A stretch of 64,000 nt of DNA from Bacteroidales bacterium (GTDB taxonomy: Bacteria > Bacteroidota > Bacteroidia > Bacteroidales > WCHB1-69): assembly GCA_017633255.1 (NCBI GenBank), contig JAGBPS010000026.1, positions 1 through 64,000 on the forward strand, given 5' to 3'. Each line of letters opens with the position of its first letter. The stretch's first letter is position 1. Positions 1-10,423 of the stretch are shown piece by piece. A program made the position numbers and the translations under genes. Under the pieces are notes generated by a model. That model had not been told where the DNA came from, made no database searches, and saw only the letters and a program-made list of their open reading frames with translations.

Positions 1-1
1 T

Positions 2-3000
2 ACCTTCGCATATCCTGTTGGTGATTTACACTTCCAGTGGTATGAATCAGGTAATATGATTACCAACCTGAATGGTGACAGCAAGACTTTGAGATATTAC
101 GCTCCTGCACAGGATGAACCTTACAGATTCACTGTTCAGATCGAACGTGACAATTCAGAAGCTGGCTGCCGTTCATACTCAACTGAATATGATGTTTGGG
201 TTTACAATGCACCTGTTGCTAATGTAACCATTGTTGATGCAGATGTTTGCGAGGGCGCAGAAGTTACTGTTACCGCTCATCTGAATCAGAATGTTCCTGA
301 ACAGACTAACTTAGAATATCAGTGGTTCACTAAGACTGCAAACGATACTGATTTCGTTCTCGTACCTGGTGCTACTGAATTGACTTATACTACTTCTATC
401 TTCGTAACAACTGAATTCAAGTTTGAGGTTCTTCATACTTTGAGCGGTTGCTTCGACACTGACAGCAAGATTATCAATGTACATCCGATTCCTGTTGTGA
501 ACTATGTATCTATGAGCGATACTAATGTTTGCGAGGGTGCTCAAGTTGCTATCTATGCTGACGTTGATACTACCAAGGGCGTTGCCGGTCAGCCTTATTA
601 CTTCGAATGGAGAAGAAATGGCGAACTCTTAGCTGGTAACACTCAGACTATCTATGATTCACCGATGACTGTTGACGGTAACGAACAGACCTTCGTTTAC
701 AGCGTTATCGCTTACCAGACTCCTGAACGTTTGGCTTGCTACTCAGAATTGGTTGAATCCGCTACTTTGAATGTATATCCGAACCCGCGTGTTGTTATCA
801 GCGGTGATCAGTATGTATGTGAAACTGACAGCGTATTCTTGTATGCTAGTGTTGACACTATCGGTCGTCCTGTTGGTATCTTACATTATACTTGGTATGA
901 GTCAGGTCGTCTCAGAGACAACATGGCTTATGGCTTAGCAGATAGCAGATACTTCTCAGAATACTTCTATGCTCAGGATGAACCTTACCGCTTCACTGTT
1001 GAAGTTCAGAGAGATAACATCGCTGGCGGTTGCCGCGCTTACTCAGAAGAATTCCTCGTATGGGTATTCCCGCAGCCTGTTGTGAACATCACTGCTTCTG
1101 AAACTGAAGTTTGTGTTGGTGGCGAAGTTACTTTGAGAGCTAACTTGAACAACTATGAGTTTAATTATGCTAACGATTCTCAATATCAGTGGTATACTAT
1201 TGACACCGTTGAGGATGTTAGACATATTGGTATTGATTCTACTACTGGTGATTATATCGACAGTACATTTATTATCATCGAACGCAACCCGATTCCTGGT
1301 GCTACTACCTTGTTCTTCAACACTGTGATGACTCATACTCAGTCATTCGGTTTCACCGCTACTCACAACCTCTCAGGTTGTAGCGACTATGACGAAATCA
1401 CTATCACCGTTAATGATATTCCTGTTATCGTTTCAGTTGAAAATCTGAGCGGTGAGGATACTCTGTGTCCTGGTGGTCGTGTTGAATTACACGCTACTGT
1501 AGATGGTGGTGTTCCTGGTGGTGAAGTTTATACTTGGTACCGCAATGGTGTTGTTCTCGAATCAACTGGTGAAAACTTGATTGATTATCCTCTTGCAGTT
1601 GACAACAACGTGACCATGTATATTTATGAGGTGGTTGTTAAACAAACCGCTGCTGGTTGCGAATCAGTTATCGACTCTCTGTCAACCGATACTATCTGGG
1701 TTGTTCCGAATCCGACTATCGAACTGTCTGGCGATCCTATCGTTTGCGACACTACTGCTCAGAACATTGTGATTACTGCTAATGTGGTTTCATACGTTGA
1801 TACTACCGGTTATGAATACACTTATCAGTGGTATGAAAACAATGCTCCTATCGAAGGTGAGACTGGTTTAGTTCTGTCAATGCACAAACCTTACAGAGAT
1901 TATCCTTATAGCTTCAACTTCGAGGTTAAGAATCCTTATGGATGTACTGTTTTGAGTGAACCGTTCCTCGTATATGTTAACGATAATCCTATCGTTCATA
2001 TCTCAGCTGACGACACTTTGATCTGTGAAAATGGTACAGTTACTTTGACTGCTGACCTCTATGATCAGAATGCTCAGAACTTAGTATATGTATGGTACAT
2101 CAATGGTGATTCAATCCCGGGTGCTTACAATACCACTTATACTACTACTCTGACTTCTACTTCAACCTTCACTTACAAAGCTTACCAGAGAGATTCACAT
2201 TGCGCTGCTATTAGCAACGAAGTTACTGTGAATGTTGTTCCTGCTCCTGTTGTTGACAGTATTACAGTGGTTAGCGTTGACACAGCTATTTGCGAGGGTC
2301 ACGTGGTTACACTGCAGGCTAACATCAGTGGTGGTGACACTACCGACACTCCTGTATTCACTTGGTACAAGGATAACGAAGTTGTTGAAGGCGTAACTGG
2401 TGATACTTTCACTGATTACCCAATGTCAGTTGACAATGAAATTACTACTCATGTTTACAATGTAACTGTTGCTCAGGCTTCAAGCGCTTGCTTCTCATTG
2501 TATGATGTAAATGACGAAGTGAACATCACTGTTAGACCGAACCCGAGATACACTATCTATGGTGACGCTGACGTATGTGAGTCTGACACTGTTAACATTG
2601 TTCTGAACGGTATTACCAATGATTCAATCATTGCTACTGCTGGTGACTACACCTACACTTGGTATGAATCAGGCGTAGAAATCGCCGGTCAGACTACCGC
2701 TACTTTGGCAATCAACAAACCTTACAGAACTGAACCTTATATCTTCAAACTCGTTGTTACCGATACTCAGTTCGGTTGTACTTCTGAAACTGAAGATTTC
2801 TTGGTATACGTATCTGCAAGACCTATTGTTAACGTAACTTCTACTGAAGATACTATCTGTACTAACGGTGTTGTTACCTTGACTGCTAACATCTATGATC
2901 AGAATGCTGAATATCTGGCATTCCAGTGGTACAAGAATGACACTACTGCAGCCAATATGATTTTGGGTGCTAACGATGCAACTTATACTACCGCAGTTGA

Positions 3001-6000
3001 AACTACTACCGAGTTCATCGTAGTTGTTGATCAGCTGACTACCGGTTGTCAGACCGTTGCTTCTACTACTGTTAAGGTTAACGATATTCCTGTAATCGTT
3101 TCAGTTGAGAACTTGAGCGGTCAGGATACTCTGTGTCCTGGTGGTCGTGTTGAATTGCACGCTACTATTAACGGTGGTGTTGCCGGTGGCGAAGTTTACA
3201 CTTGGTATCGTAATGGTGTACAACTCGAATCAACTGGTGAAAACTTGATTGACTACCCGGCTGTTGAAGACAACAATGTTGCTCAGTACATTTATGAAGT
3301 AACTGTTCGTCAGACTGCTGCTGCTTGCCAGTCAGTAATCACTGCTGCTTCAACCGATACTTTGTGGATTGTTCCGAACCCGACTATCGAATTGGCTGGC
3401 GATCCTATCGTATGTGAAGCTGCTGCTGGTGTTAACAATATCACTATTAATGCAAACGTTGTTTCTTACCTCGAAACTCCTTACACTTATCAGTGGTATG
3501 AAAACAATGCTCCTATCGTTGGTGAGACTGGTTTGACCCTGTCAATCCACAAGGATTACCAAGATTATCCTTACAGCTTCAACTTCGCAGTTCAGAATGT
3601 TTATGGTTGCACCGTTGAAAGCGAACCGTTCTTGGTATACGTTAATGATAATCCTGTTGTGAACATCGCAGCTGATGATACAATGATTTGCGAGAACGGT
3701 ACTGTTACCTTGACCGCTGACCTGTATGATCAGAATGCTAACAACATGGTATATGTATGGTACATGGATGGTGATTCAATTCCTGGTGCATACAATACTA
3801 CTTATACTACTACTTTGGCTACTACCGCTACCTTCACATTCAAGGCTTACCAGAGAGATTCTCATTGCGAGGCTATCAGTAATGCTGTTACTGTGAACGT
3901 TGTGGCTGCTCCTGTTGTTAACAACATTACAGTGGTTAGCGTTGACACTGCTATCTGCGAAGGTCATGTGGTTTCACTGCATGCTAACGTAACTGGTGGT
4001 GACAATGTTGATGAGTATGTTTACACTTGGTACAAGGACAACGAGATCGTTGAAGGTGCTACCGGTGCTGACTATACTGATTACCCAATGTCAGTTGACA
4101 ATGATCTGACTACTCACATTTATAATGTAACTGTTGCTCAGTCTTCAAGCGCATGCTTCTCACTTTATGACACTGCTGATGTTGTGACTATTACTGTGAG
4201 ACCGAACCCGAGATATACTATCTATGGTGACGCTGACGTATGCGAAGAAAGTGATCCCACTATCGCTAATATCAACCTTGTTGGTATTACTACTGACAAT
4301 GTGATTGGAACAAATGGTGACTATACCTTCACATGGTATGAATCAGGCGTTGAAATCTTGGGTCAGAACACTACTACTTTGGCTATCAACGAACCTTACA
4401 GACATGAACCTTACCTCTTCAAATTGGTTGTTACTGACAACGTATATGGTTGCTCATTCGAAACTGAAGAATTTGCAGTGACCGTTGGTCAGAAACCTGT
4501 TGTGGTAATCGCTGTTGATCAGGATTCTATCTGCGAAGGTGGTAATGTAACCTTGACTTCAACTCTGATGAACCAGACTGAAGAAGGTATCATCTACCAG
4601 TGGCAGCAAGATGTCAACGGTACTTGGACTAACATCGCTGGCGCTATTGCTCCTGTATATGTAACTCCTGCCTTGACTGAAACTACTACTTTCAGATTGC
4701 ATGTGACTAACACATTCAATGGTTGCGAGGCTAACAGTATCAATGACATTACTGTTACTGTTAAACCTACACCTGTTATCGACATTGTTAATGTAACTGC
4801 TAGCGTTGTTTGCAACGGTGGTGAAGTTACCTTGACTGCTACAAGTGCTGATCAGTACACTGGTCTTGGCGATATCCAGTATCAGTGGTACAACAATGGC
4901 CAGGCTATCTTCGGTGCCGATCAGAATGTTTACACAACTTCTCCGTTGACCGTTGATGGTGACATGACTACTTATACCTTCGGTGTTCAGGTAATCATGA
5001 GCAACTCTGGTTGTGTATCTAATATCGATACTGCTACTGTGACAGTTTATGCTGATCCTACTGTTACTATCACTTATGACAATGGTCTGACCTTGTGCGA
5101 AGGTGGTGTAACTACACTGACAGCTAATCCGAACCATGCTTACTTCACTGACTTCACATATCAGTGGTACTTACATGGTCAGCCGATTAATGGCGCTAAC
5201 AACGCTACCTATGTTGTTGAGAACCTGACTGCAAGTGCTAATGCTTACGACTACACTGTAGAAATCACTGTAAACAATGGTACTCAGAATGGTTGCAGCG
5301 CTATGGCAGAACCGGTATATGTAACTATTGTTAATGATCCTACTGCTTATATCACTGTAAACGAAGGCGTGAATGCAATTTGCGAAGGTGGTACTGTAAC
5401 ATTCACTGTTAATGTTAACGATGGTGTTGCTGACACTTACAATCCTTACACTTACGCTTGGTATAGCAATGTTGCTGGTAATGGTGTTGTTCTGGGTACA
5501 GAAGCTTCCTTCACCACTTCAGCTGATGACGCTGCTAACCTCTATGTTTACTATGTTGATGTAACTTCAGCTTACGGATGCAATGTTCAGGCTTCTGATA
5601 CTTTGAGAATCGTTGCTGATCCTACCGTGACTATCGCAGTTAAGTTGGGTGAAGACACTGTTGTTTGCGACGGTGGTCACACTACTTTGATTGCAACTGT
5701 TGAAGGTGGTCTTGGCGAGGCTTCATATCAGTGGTACAAGAACGGCTTCGCTATCGCTGGTGCTAATGGTAACGAATATGTAACCGATGCATTACATGTG
5801 AACGAAACCGCTGCTTACACAGTATCTGTATCACAGACTGGTATTGCTTGTACAGCTACTTCAACTCAGTTCAACGTGGCTGTTTACGATGCTATCGAAG
5901 TTGCTCTGTCTGCTAACAGCGAAGTTAACTGCGTTGGTGGTACTGTAACCTTGACAGCTACTACAACTAATGGTATTCCTGGTGACGTTCTGACTTACCA

Positions 6001-8689
6001 GTGGTTCCGCAACGGTAATCCTATCAATGGTGCTAATGGTGCTCAGTATGTAACCGATGAAAATCTGGTTGCTGGTCACTATGAATATCAGGTAGAGGTT
6101 GCTAGCACGGTATCTGGATGTCATGTTGCTATGTCAAGTACTATTGGTATCACAGTTGAGGCTGAACCTACTGTAATGATTTCAAGCAATGTTGATGGTA
6201 ACGCTATCTGCGAAGGTGGTGACATTACCTTGACTGCTAACGTAATCTATGCTACCAATGCTACTAACCGTACAAATACTTATACCTACACTTGGAAATG
6301 GTATGAAGGTACAACTCTGAGATCAGTTGCTACTTCAGAACCTCACTACACTCTGCCCACAACCTTGACTGCTGGTTCATACAACTTCTTCGTTGAGATT
6401 TCAAGCAACGATGGTCTTGGTTGCGACGCTTCATCACAGGCTAACCTGTTCAACGTGGTTGTGAAACCTGTTCCTTCAGTTATCCTGACTGCAAGTGCTG
6501 ATGAATCATGCCAGGGTGGTGACGTTACACTCAACGCTGTGGTTATTCCTTCCAACTTGTCAGGTATCTTCTACTGGAATGTAAACGGTCAGCAGATTGT
6601 TTCAAGCGAGGCTAGTATTACTGTCAACAACATGGCAATCGGTACTAACAACATTTCAGTTGTATTTGCTCCTAACGATGCTCAGGTTGCTTGCCAGAGC
6701 GCTGCTACAACTATCACTCATGTTGTTAACGCTGCTCCTGTTGTAACTGTTGCTGCAACCGATGCTTCACGCTTGTCAATGTGTGTTGGTGGTACTATCA
6801 CCATTGCCGCTACTGCTACTGGTACTGCTAATAGTTCAGATCATTATGTATGGACTGTTGACGGTCAAACCCAGACTGGCAACACCGGCAGCACATTCAC
6901 TACTCAGTTCAACAATGCTGGTATCCACTACATTTCTGCACTGGTTGAACGTGCTAATGGTTGCAACTCTGAATATTCTACTCCAGTTGCTGTGACCGTT
7001 GCTGAACAACCCACTGCTCAGTTGACTCAGATTGCCGGCTTCACCGAAATGTGTGCTGGTGGTGAAATCACATTGATGGCTAAGGTTGCTAACTATTCAA
7101 CGGTTAACAATGGTGTAACCAACAGCTCTGTACACGATACTTATACCTATACTTGGTATCGCGACAATGCTGAATTCATGACCTCAGCTAACGTTACTGT
7201 TGACAACGCTCAGATTACTGAAACTTTGAATACTCCGGCTGCTTACACTTATTCAGTTACTATCACTGCTAGCGGTTACAACTGCCAGGCAGCTCACGCT
7301 ACCCTTGATCATCAGATCAGAGTTGTTCCTGATCCTTCTTGGTCAGTTAACCAGGTTAACCCGACAGAGCTGTGTATCGGTGGTATCGTTACTTTGAATG
7401 CTGAAGTAACTGGTGGTGTTGAGAATCAGCAGGCTGGTCGTATCCAGTGGTACAAGACCTTCAACGGCGTTGAAAGTGAAGTTCCTGGATTGGGCGGCAT
7501 GAATACTGACGTTCCTCAGGCTGCAGGTGTTTACACTTATGCTCCTAAGTATATTGACTACATTGGTGCTGGCTGTAACATCGCTGACGCTACCGCTACT
7601 CAGGTAACTGTTAACGATCTGCCTACTGCAAGCTTCACTTCTGGTCAGGGCTCAGTGATTTGCGGTCACGATTACCAGAGCTTCGCTACTTTGAATATTT
7701 CATTGACTGGTACTGCTCCATTCACCTTCACTATCATGAATATGACAACTGGTGAATCACAGACCATCGTCACTTCACTCTCAGTATATCCTTACAATGT
7801 TAACCCGGCTGTAACTTCTATCTATCGTATCATCTCTGTAAGCGATGCTAACGGTTGTATTGGTACAATGGACAATGTTGCTGACGCAGTTGTAAGTGTA
7901 TCTGACGTACAGATTGAAGATCAGGTTGTAGTGGCTTCTTGCGGTGACTACGTTGCTAGAATCCGTCTCCAGGTTAATGCTTCTACTTCAACTACTGCTA
8001 CTGCTACCTTACCTGATGGTTCAACTCAGACTGTTAACATCTTGTTCGACGCTTACACTCAGCAGCATTATGTAGAAGTACAAATGCCTGCCGTTGCTGG
8101 TGACTACATCGTTAACATTGAAGTTGACGGTTGCTCAGGTGATGTTCTCGTAAGAGTTCCTGCCGACGATATTACCATGGGTGTTTCTACAACCTTGGTT
8201 GATCAGAGATGGGATGACGTACTCGTTGTGAACAACAATCCTGACAACAACGGTGGTTACAAGTTCACTACTTATCAGTGGTACAAGAACGGTGAAATGA
8301 TTGAAGGTGCTACCGATCAGATTTATCAGGAAGTTGGTGGTCTTGGTGGTGAGTATTCAGTTGAACTCGATGGTATCAGAGTTTCTGATGGTGCTCACGT
8401 ACACTTCATCACTTGCGGTAAATACTTCGATGCTAACTCTTCAATCAGAGTATATCCTGTTCCTGCAAACACTACTCAGGATGTTACAGTTGAGCTGAAT
8501 ATGACTGATGAAGAACTTGAGGGTGCTATCTTAGACATCTACGATGTAAGAGGTGCTCATGTTAAGACTGTGTCTAACTTGACTCATATCACTAAGGTTG
8601 GCAACTTCGGTGCTCAAGGTACATATTTCGGACGCATCATCACCGGTACTAATGAAATTAAGACTGTGAAATTCATTATTGTGAAATAA
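2..8689 (+). CDS. Giant Ig-like repeat cell-surface protein with T9SS sorting domain (5' end outside window)
   Basis: The reading frame is open from base 2, so the gene starts upstream; at least 2895 residues are encoded here. It consists of about 26 consecutive Ig-like domains of roughly 80-110 residues. Each opens with a Pro-Val/Thr strand and a C-E-G-G-x-V-T-L type motif, carries a central Q-W-Y-x-N-G motif, and has a second Cys near its end, as expected for a disulfide-linked beta sandwich. The last ~80 residues (from SSIRVYPVPANTT to KFIIVK) match the type A C-terminal signal of type IX secretion cargo, so the protein is probably exported and anchored on the surface. The signal peptide is not visible. 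Codon use is strongly biased to GCT, GTT, ACT and AAC, suggesting high expression. No catalytic domain is seen; adhesin or surface-layer role is an inference. Confidence 0.9.
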   Translation, partial: TFAYPVGDLHFQWYESGNMITNLNGDSKTLRYYAPAQDEPYRFTVQIERDNSEAGCRSYSTEYDVWVYNAPVANVTIVDADVCEGAEVTVTAHLNQNVPEQTNLEYQWFTKTANDTDFVLVPGATELTYTTSIFVTTEFKFEVLHTLSGCFDTDSKIINVHPIPVVNYVSMSDTNVCEGAQVAIYADVDTTKGVAGQPYYFEWRRNGELLAGNTQTIYDSPMTVDGNEQTFVYSVIAYQTPERLACYSELVESATLNVYPNPRVVISGDQYVCETDSVFLYASVDTIGRPVGILHYTWYESGRLRDNMAYGLADSRYFSEYFYAQDEPYRFTVEVQRDNIAGGCRAYSEEFLVWVFPQPVVNITASETEVCVGGEVTLRANLNNYEFNYANDSQYQWYTIDTVEDVRHIGIDSTTGDYIDSTFIIIERNPIPGATTLFFNTVMTHTQSFGFTATHNLSGCSDYDEITITVNDIPVIVSVENLSGEDTLCPGGRVELHATVDGGVPGGEVYTWYRNGVVLESTGENLIDYPLAVDNNVTMYIYEVVVKQTAAGCESVIDSLSTDTIWVVPNPTIELSGDPIVCDTTAQNIVITANVVSYVDTTGYEYTYQWYENNAPIEGETGLVLSMHKPYRDYPYSFNFEVKNPYGCTVLSEPFLVYVNDNPIVHISADDTLICENGTVTLTADLYDQNAQNLVYVWYINGDSIPGAYNTTYTTTLTSTSTFTYKAYQRDSHCAAISNEVTVNVVPAPVVDSITVVSVDTAICEGHVVTLQANISGGDTTDTPVFTWYKDNEVVEGVTGDTFTDYPMSVDNEITTHVYNVTVAQASSACFSLYDVNDEVNITVRPNPRYTIYGDADVCESDTVNIVLNGITNDSIIATAGDYTYTWYESGVEIAGQTTATLAINKPYRTEPYIFKLVVTDTQFGCTSETEDFLVYVSARPIVNVTSTEDTICTNGVVTLTANIYDQNAEYLAFQWYKNDTTAANMILGANDATYTTAVETTTEFIVVVDQLTTGCQTVASTTVKVNDIPVIVSVENLSGQDTLCPGGRVELHATINGGVAGGEVYTWYRNGVQLESTGENLIDYPAVEDNNVAQYIYEVTVRQTAAACQSVITAASTDTLWIVPNPTIELAGDPIVCEAAAGVNNITINANVVSYLETPYTYQWYENNAPIVGETGLTLSIHKDYQDYPYSFNFAVQNVYGCTVESEPFLVYVNDNPVVNIAADDTMICENGTVTLTADLYDQNANNMVYVWYMDGDSIPGAYNTTYTTTLATTATFTFKAYQRDSHCEAISNAVTVNVVAAPVVNNITVVSVDTAICEGHVVSLHANVTGGDNVDEYVYTWYKDNEIVEGATGADYTDYPMSVDNDLTTHIYNVTVAQSSSACFSLYDTADVVTITVRPNPRYTIYGDADVCEESDPTIANINLVGITTDNVIGTNGDYTFTWYESGVEILGQNTTTLAINEPYRHEPYLFKLVVTDNVYGCSFETEEFAVTVGQKPVVVIAVDQDSICEGGNVTLTSTLMNQTEEGIIYQWQQDVNGTWTNIAGAIAPVYVTPALTETTTFRLHVTNTFNGCEANSINDITVTVKPTPVIDIVNVTASVVCNGGEVTLTATSADQYTGLGDIQYQWYNNGQAIFGADQNVYTTSPLTVDGDMTTYTFGVQVIMSNSGCVSNIDTATVTVYADPTVTITYDNGLTLCEGGVTTLTANPNHAYFTDFTYQWYLHGQPINGANNATYVVENLTASANAYDYTVEITVNNGTQNGCSAMAEPVYVTIVNDPTAYITVNEGVNAICEGGTVTFTVNVNDGVADTYNPYTYAWYSNVAGNGVVLGTEASFTTSADDAANLYVYYVDVTSAYGCNVQASDTLRIVADPTVTIAVKLGEDTVVCDGGHTTLIATVEGGLGEASYQWYKNGFAIAGANGNEYVTDALHVNETAAYTVSVSQTGIACTATSTQFNVAVYDAIEVALSANSEVNCVGGTVTLTATTTNGIPGDVLTYQWFRNGNPINGANGAQYVTDENLVAGHYEYQVEVASTVSGCHVAMSSTIGITVEAEPTVMISSNVDGNAICEGGDITLTANVIYATNATNRTNTYTYTWKWYEGTTLRSVATSEPHYTLPTTLTAGSYNFFVEISSNDGLGCDASSQANLFNVVVKPVPSVILTASADESCQGGDVTLNAVVIPSNLSGIFYWNVNGQQIVSSEASITVNNMAIGTNNISVVFAPNDAQVACQSAATTITHVVNAAPVVTVAATDASRLSMCVGGTITIAATATGTANSSDHYVWTVDGQTQTGNTGSTFTTQFNNAGIHYISALVERANGCNSEYSTPVAVTVAEQPTAQLTQIAGFTEMCAGGEITLMAKVANYSTVNNGVTNSSVHDTYTYTWYRDNAEFMTSANVTVDNAQITETLNTPAAYTYSVTITASGYNCQAAHATLDHQIRVVPDPSWSVNQVNPTELCIGGIVTLNAEVTGGVENQQAGRIQWYKTFNGVESEVPGLGGMNTDVPQAAGVYTYAPKYIDYIGAGCNIADATATQVTVNDLPTASFTSGQGSVICGHDYQSFATLNISLTGTAPFTFTIMNMTTGESQTIVTSLSVYPYNVNPAVTSIYRIISVSDANGCIGTMDNVADAVVSVSDVQIEDQVVVASCGDYVARIRLQVNASTSTTATATLPDGSTQTVNILFDAYTQQHYVEVQMPAVAGDYIVNIEVDGCSGDVLVRVPADDITMGVSTTLVDQRWDDVLVVNNNPDNNGGYKFTTYQWYKNGEMIEGATDQIYQEVGGLGGEYSVELDGIRVSDGAHVHFITCGKYFDANSSIRVYPVPANTTQDVTVELNMTDEELEGAILDIYDVRGAHVKTVSNLTHITKVGNFGAQGTYFGRIITGTNEIKTVKFIIVK
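1409..4485 (+). repeat. 1668-bp direct super-repeat within the giant Ig-repeat gene
   Basis: Copy 1 (1409-2817) and copy 2 (3077-4485) are offset by exactly 1668 bp (556 codons). Both begin with codons for VNDIPVIVSVENLSG and run through the same series of Ig domains with closely similar DNA and protein, for example both encode PNPTIEL, DLYDQNA, SVDTAICEGH and PNPRYTIYGDADVCE. Similarity then decays into the more divergent downstream domains. This indicates duplication of a multi-domain block rather than of single domains. Confidence 0.85.
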
Positions 8690-8705
8690 AGTTATCTCCT
8701 GAATT

Positions 8706-8727
8706 AGCGGTCCCGAAAGGGGCCGCT
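8706..8727 (+). other. Intercistronic hairpin with GAAA tetraloop
   Basis: A 9-bp stem (AGCGGTCCC with GGGGCCGCT, one G-U pair) closes a GAAA loop between the giant surface protein gene and the OmpA-family gene. It has no T-run after it and no promoter is seen before the next gene. It is therefore more likely a processing, stability or partial-readthrough element in one transcript than a strong terminator. Confidence 0.5.
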
Positions 8728-8778
8728 AAGAAAGGGGAACAATAATAGAAGAATAGAAAAAATTAAAAACGTTATATT

Positions 8779-10326
8779 ATGAAAAAGAGTTTAATTATTT
8801 TCAGCCTTATTTTCGCCTTGTTTGCCACTTCTTTTGCACAAGAAGTGAAGGACGAACCGACTGGTGCAAAATCTACTGAAGCTACGGCTGATGACAAAGA
8901 TGGAAATAAAGACCAGATTTGTCACCATCGTATCAACATCCATTTTGGAGGTGCTTGGAATAATAACATCTACAACAGAATCCCCGCATTCCGTGAGAAT
9001 TATTCTTTAAGCGCTCTCTTTGATTTCCAATATGCTTATTTCTTCAATGAACATTGGGGACTTGGTTTAGGCGTTACTTTGTCAGATATTCATGCAAGAG
9101 CTACTATGGATTTTGATAAAGTCGTTCCGCAATTCCCTGATGAGGAATTCAACCAGGGTGAGACCTATTATGACAAGTTTTTCGTTGGTAAAAATGTTGT
9201 CGAAAAACAGAATGTTCTCGCTTTGGAAATCCCGTTGCAGGCTCAATTCGAGTGGAAGTTCAACGAGAAAGTGGGTATTTACGCTGCATTGGGTTTTAAA
9301 GCCTATTTGCCTTTGCGTGCCCGTAATTATGGTGGTGGCGACAGCCATGTGACCACTTCAGGTTATGAGGAATTTACAGATGCTTACTACCATGATTTGG
9401 TTGGCCATTTCGAAGATTATGATATATCTAAACACGGTGGCCCCAATATCGGTATGGCTAGCAGCTATAATCCAACCAACAGTGATTCAAAGAAAGATGC
9501 AAGATCATATAGAATGCGTGCTTCTTTCGACATGATCGCAGATTTCGGTGCATTGTTCACCATGTCTCCCAAAGCTGATTTCTATGTTGGTGCTTTCTGT
9601 GGTGTTGGTTTCCTCGATATCCTTCCGAAGAATAAAACATCTTTCTTCACAGAGGATGGTTTAAGTGGAACCCTCGGTTCAGATGTTCTTAATCGTTTTG
9701 AAATAAAAAGAGACAAATGGCGCACTGTAACCGCTGGTCTGAAGATTGGTGTGCATATCAAACCTTGCGCTCATTTGAACAGAGAGAGCATGCGTGACCT
9801 CAAACGTCGTTACATGAACGAAATGATGAAGAAGAATCAAGAACCTATCATTGTTAAGAACCAGGAATATGTTTATATCGTTCCTGTATGCGATGATTTG
9901 GTTGATGATGAAGGTGATGAAACTCCTGGCAAGAAGAAACTGACTCCGAAAGACAAAGCAGCTCTGAAAGAATTGGCTGACGTTCTTTCGAAGACTAAGA
10001 TACTCTTCGACTTGGATAAGGATATCCCGCATTATGCTGACTACAATGATAATATTAATAGAACTGTGGAAATTATGAAGGCTAATCCTTCCTTCGGCCT
10101 GCAGATTGAAGGTTATACCTGCGACCTCGGTTCAGAAGAACACAACCGCGACTTGGCTAAACGTCGTGCTGAAGCAGTTAAACAGATGTTCATTAGCAAG
10201 GGCGTTCCTGAAAATCAGATCAGTACTGTTAGTTACACAGTTAACGATCCTCAGAACAAGCAGAATATTCCTGATGCTAGAAGAGAGGAACACCGTGCTG
10301 CTATCTTCAGAATTCTCGTTAATTAA
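8779..10326 (+). CDS. OmpA-family outer-membrane beta-barrel protein
   Basis: 515 residues. An N-terminal signal peptide (MKKSLIIFSLIFALFATSFA) is followed by an acidic linker and a large region rich in alternating aromatic/polar strands, consistent with an outer-membrane barrel. From about residue 400 there is an OmpA-like peptidoglycan-binding domain: ILFDLDKDIPHY, a central IEGYTCDLGS segment where typical members have GHTD, and RDLAKRRAEAVK. It starts 89 bp after the giant T9SS cargo gene with only a hairpin between, so the two are probably co-transcribed. A role in anchoring or exporting the large neighbour is inferred from position only. A strong terminator follows. Confidence 0.85.
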   Translation: MKKSLIIFSLIFALFATSFAQEVKDEPTGAKSTEATADDKDGNKDQICHHRINIHFGGAWNNNIYNRIPAFRENYSLSALFDFQYAYFFNEHWGLGLGVTLSDIHARATMDFDKVVPQFPDEEFNQGETYYDKFFVGKNVVEKQNVLALEIPLQAQFEWKFNEKVGIYAALGFKAYLPLRARNYGGGDSHVTTSGYEEFTDAYYHDLVGHFEDYDISKHGGPNIGMASSYNPTNSDSKKDARSYRMRASFDMIADFGALFTMSPKADFYVGAFCGVGFLDILPKNKTSFFTEDGLSGTLGSDVLNRFEIKRDKWRTVTAGLKIGVHIKPCAHLNRESMRDLKRRYMNEMMKKNQEPIIVKNQEYVYIVPVCDDLVDDEGDETPGKKKLTPKDKAALKELADVLSKTKILFDLDKDIPHYADYNDNINRTVEIMKANPSFGLQIEGYTCDLGSEEHNRDLAKRRAEAVKQMFISKGVPENQISTVSYTVNDPQNKQNIPDARREEHRAAIFRILVN

Positions 10327-10344
10327 TATTATTACTATTATCTT

Positions 10345-10377
10345 AAAAAGACTGGCTCTAAGTCAGTCTTTTTTTTT
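10345..10377 (+). terminator. Rho-independent terminator after the OmpA-family gene
   Basis: Stem AAAAAGACTG/CAGTCTTTTT, extended inward by the GCT/AGT pairs, followed directly by a T-run. It closes the transcript of the two surface-protein genes. Confidence 0.8.
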
Positions 10378-10384
10378 ATCTTTG
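10377..10384 (+). promoter_or_regulatory. Bacteroidota -7 promoter element
   Basis: TATCTTTG followed by C, 40 bp before the PLP-enzyme start codon and abutting the preceding terminator. It matches the TAnnTTTG consensus; no clear -33 box is seen. Confidence 0.55.
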
Positions 10385-10423
10385 CAAATCCAAATTTCAA
10401 CTAATCTATAAAAAATTATATCT

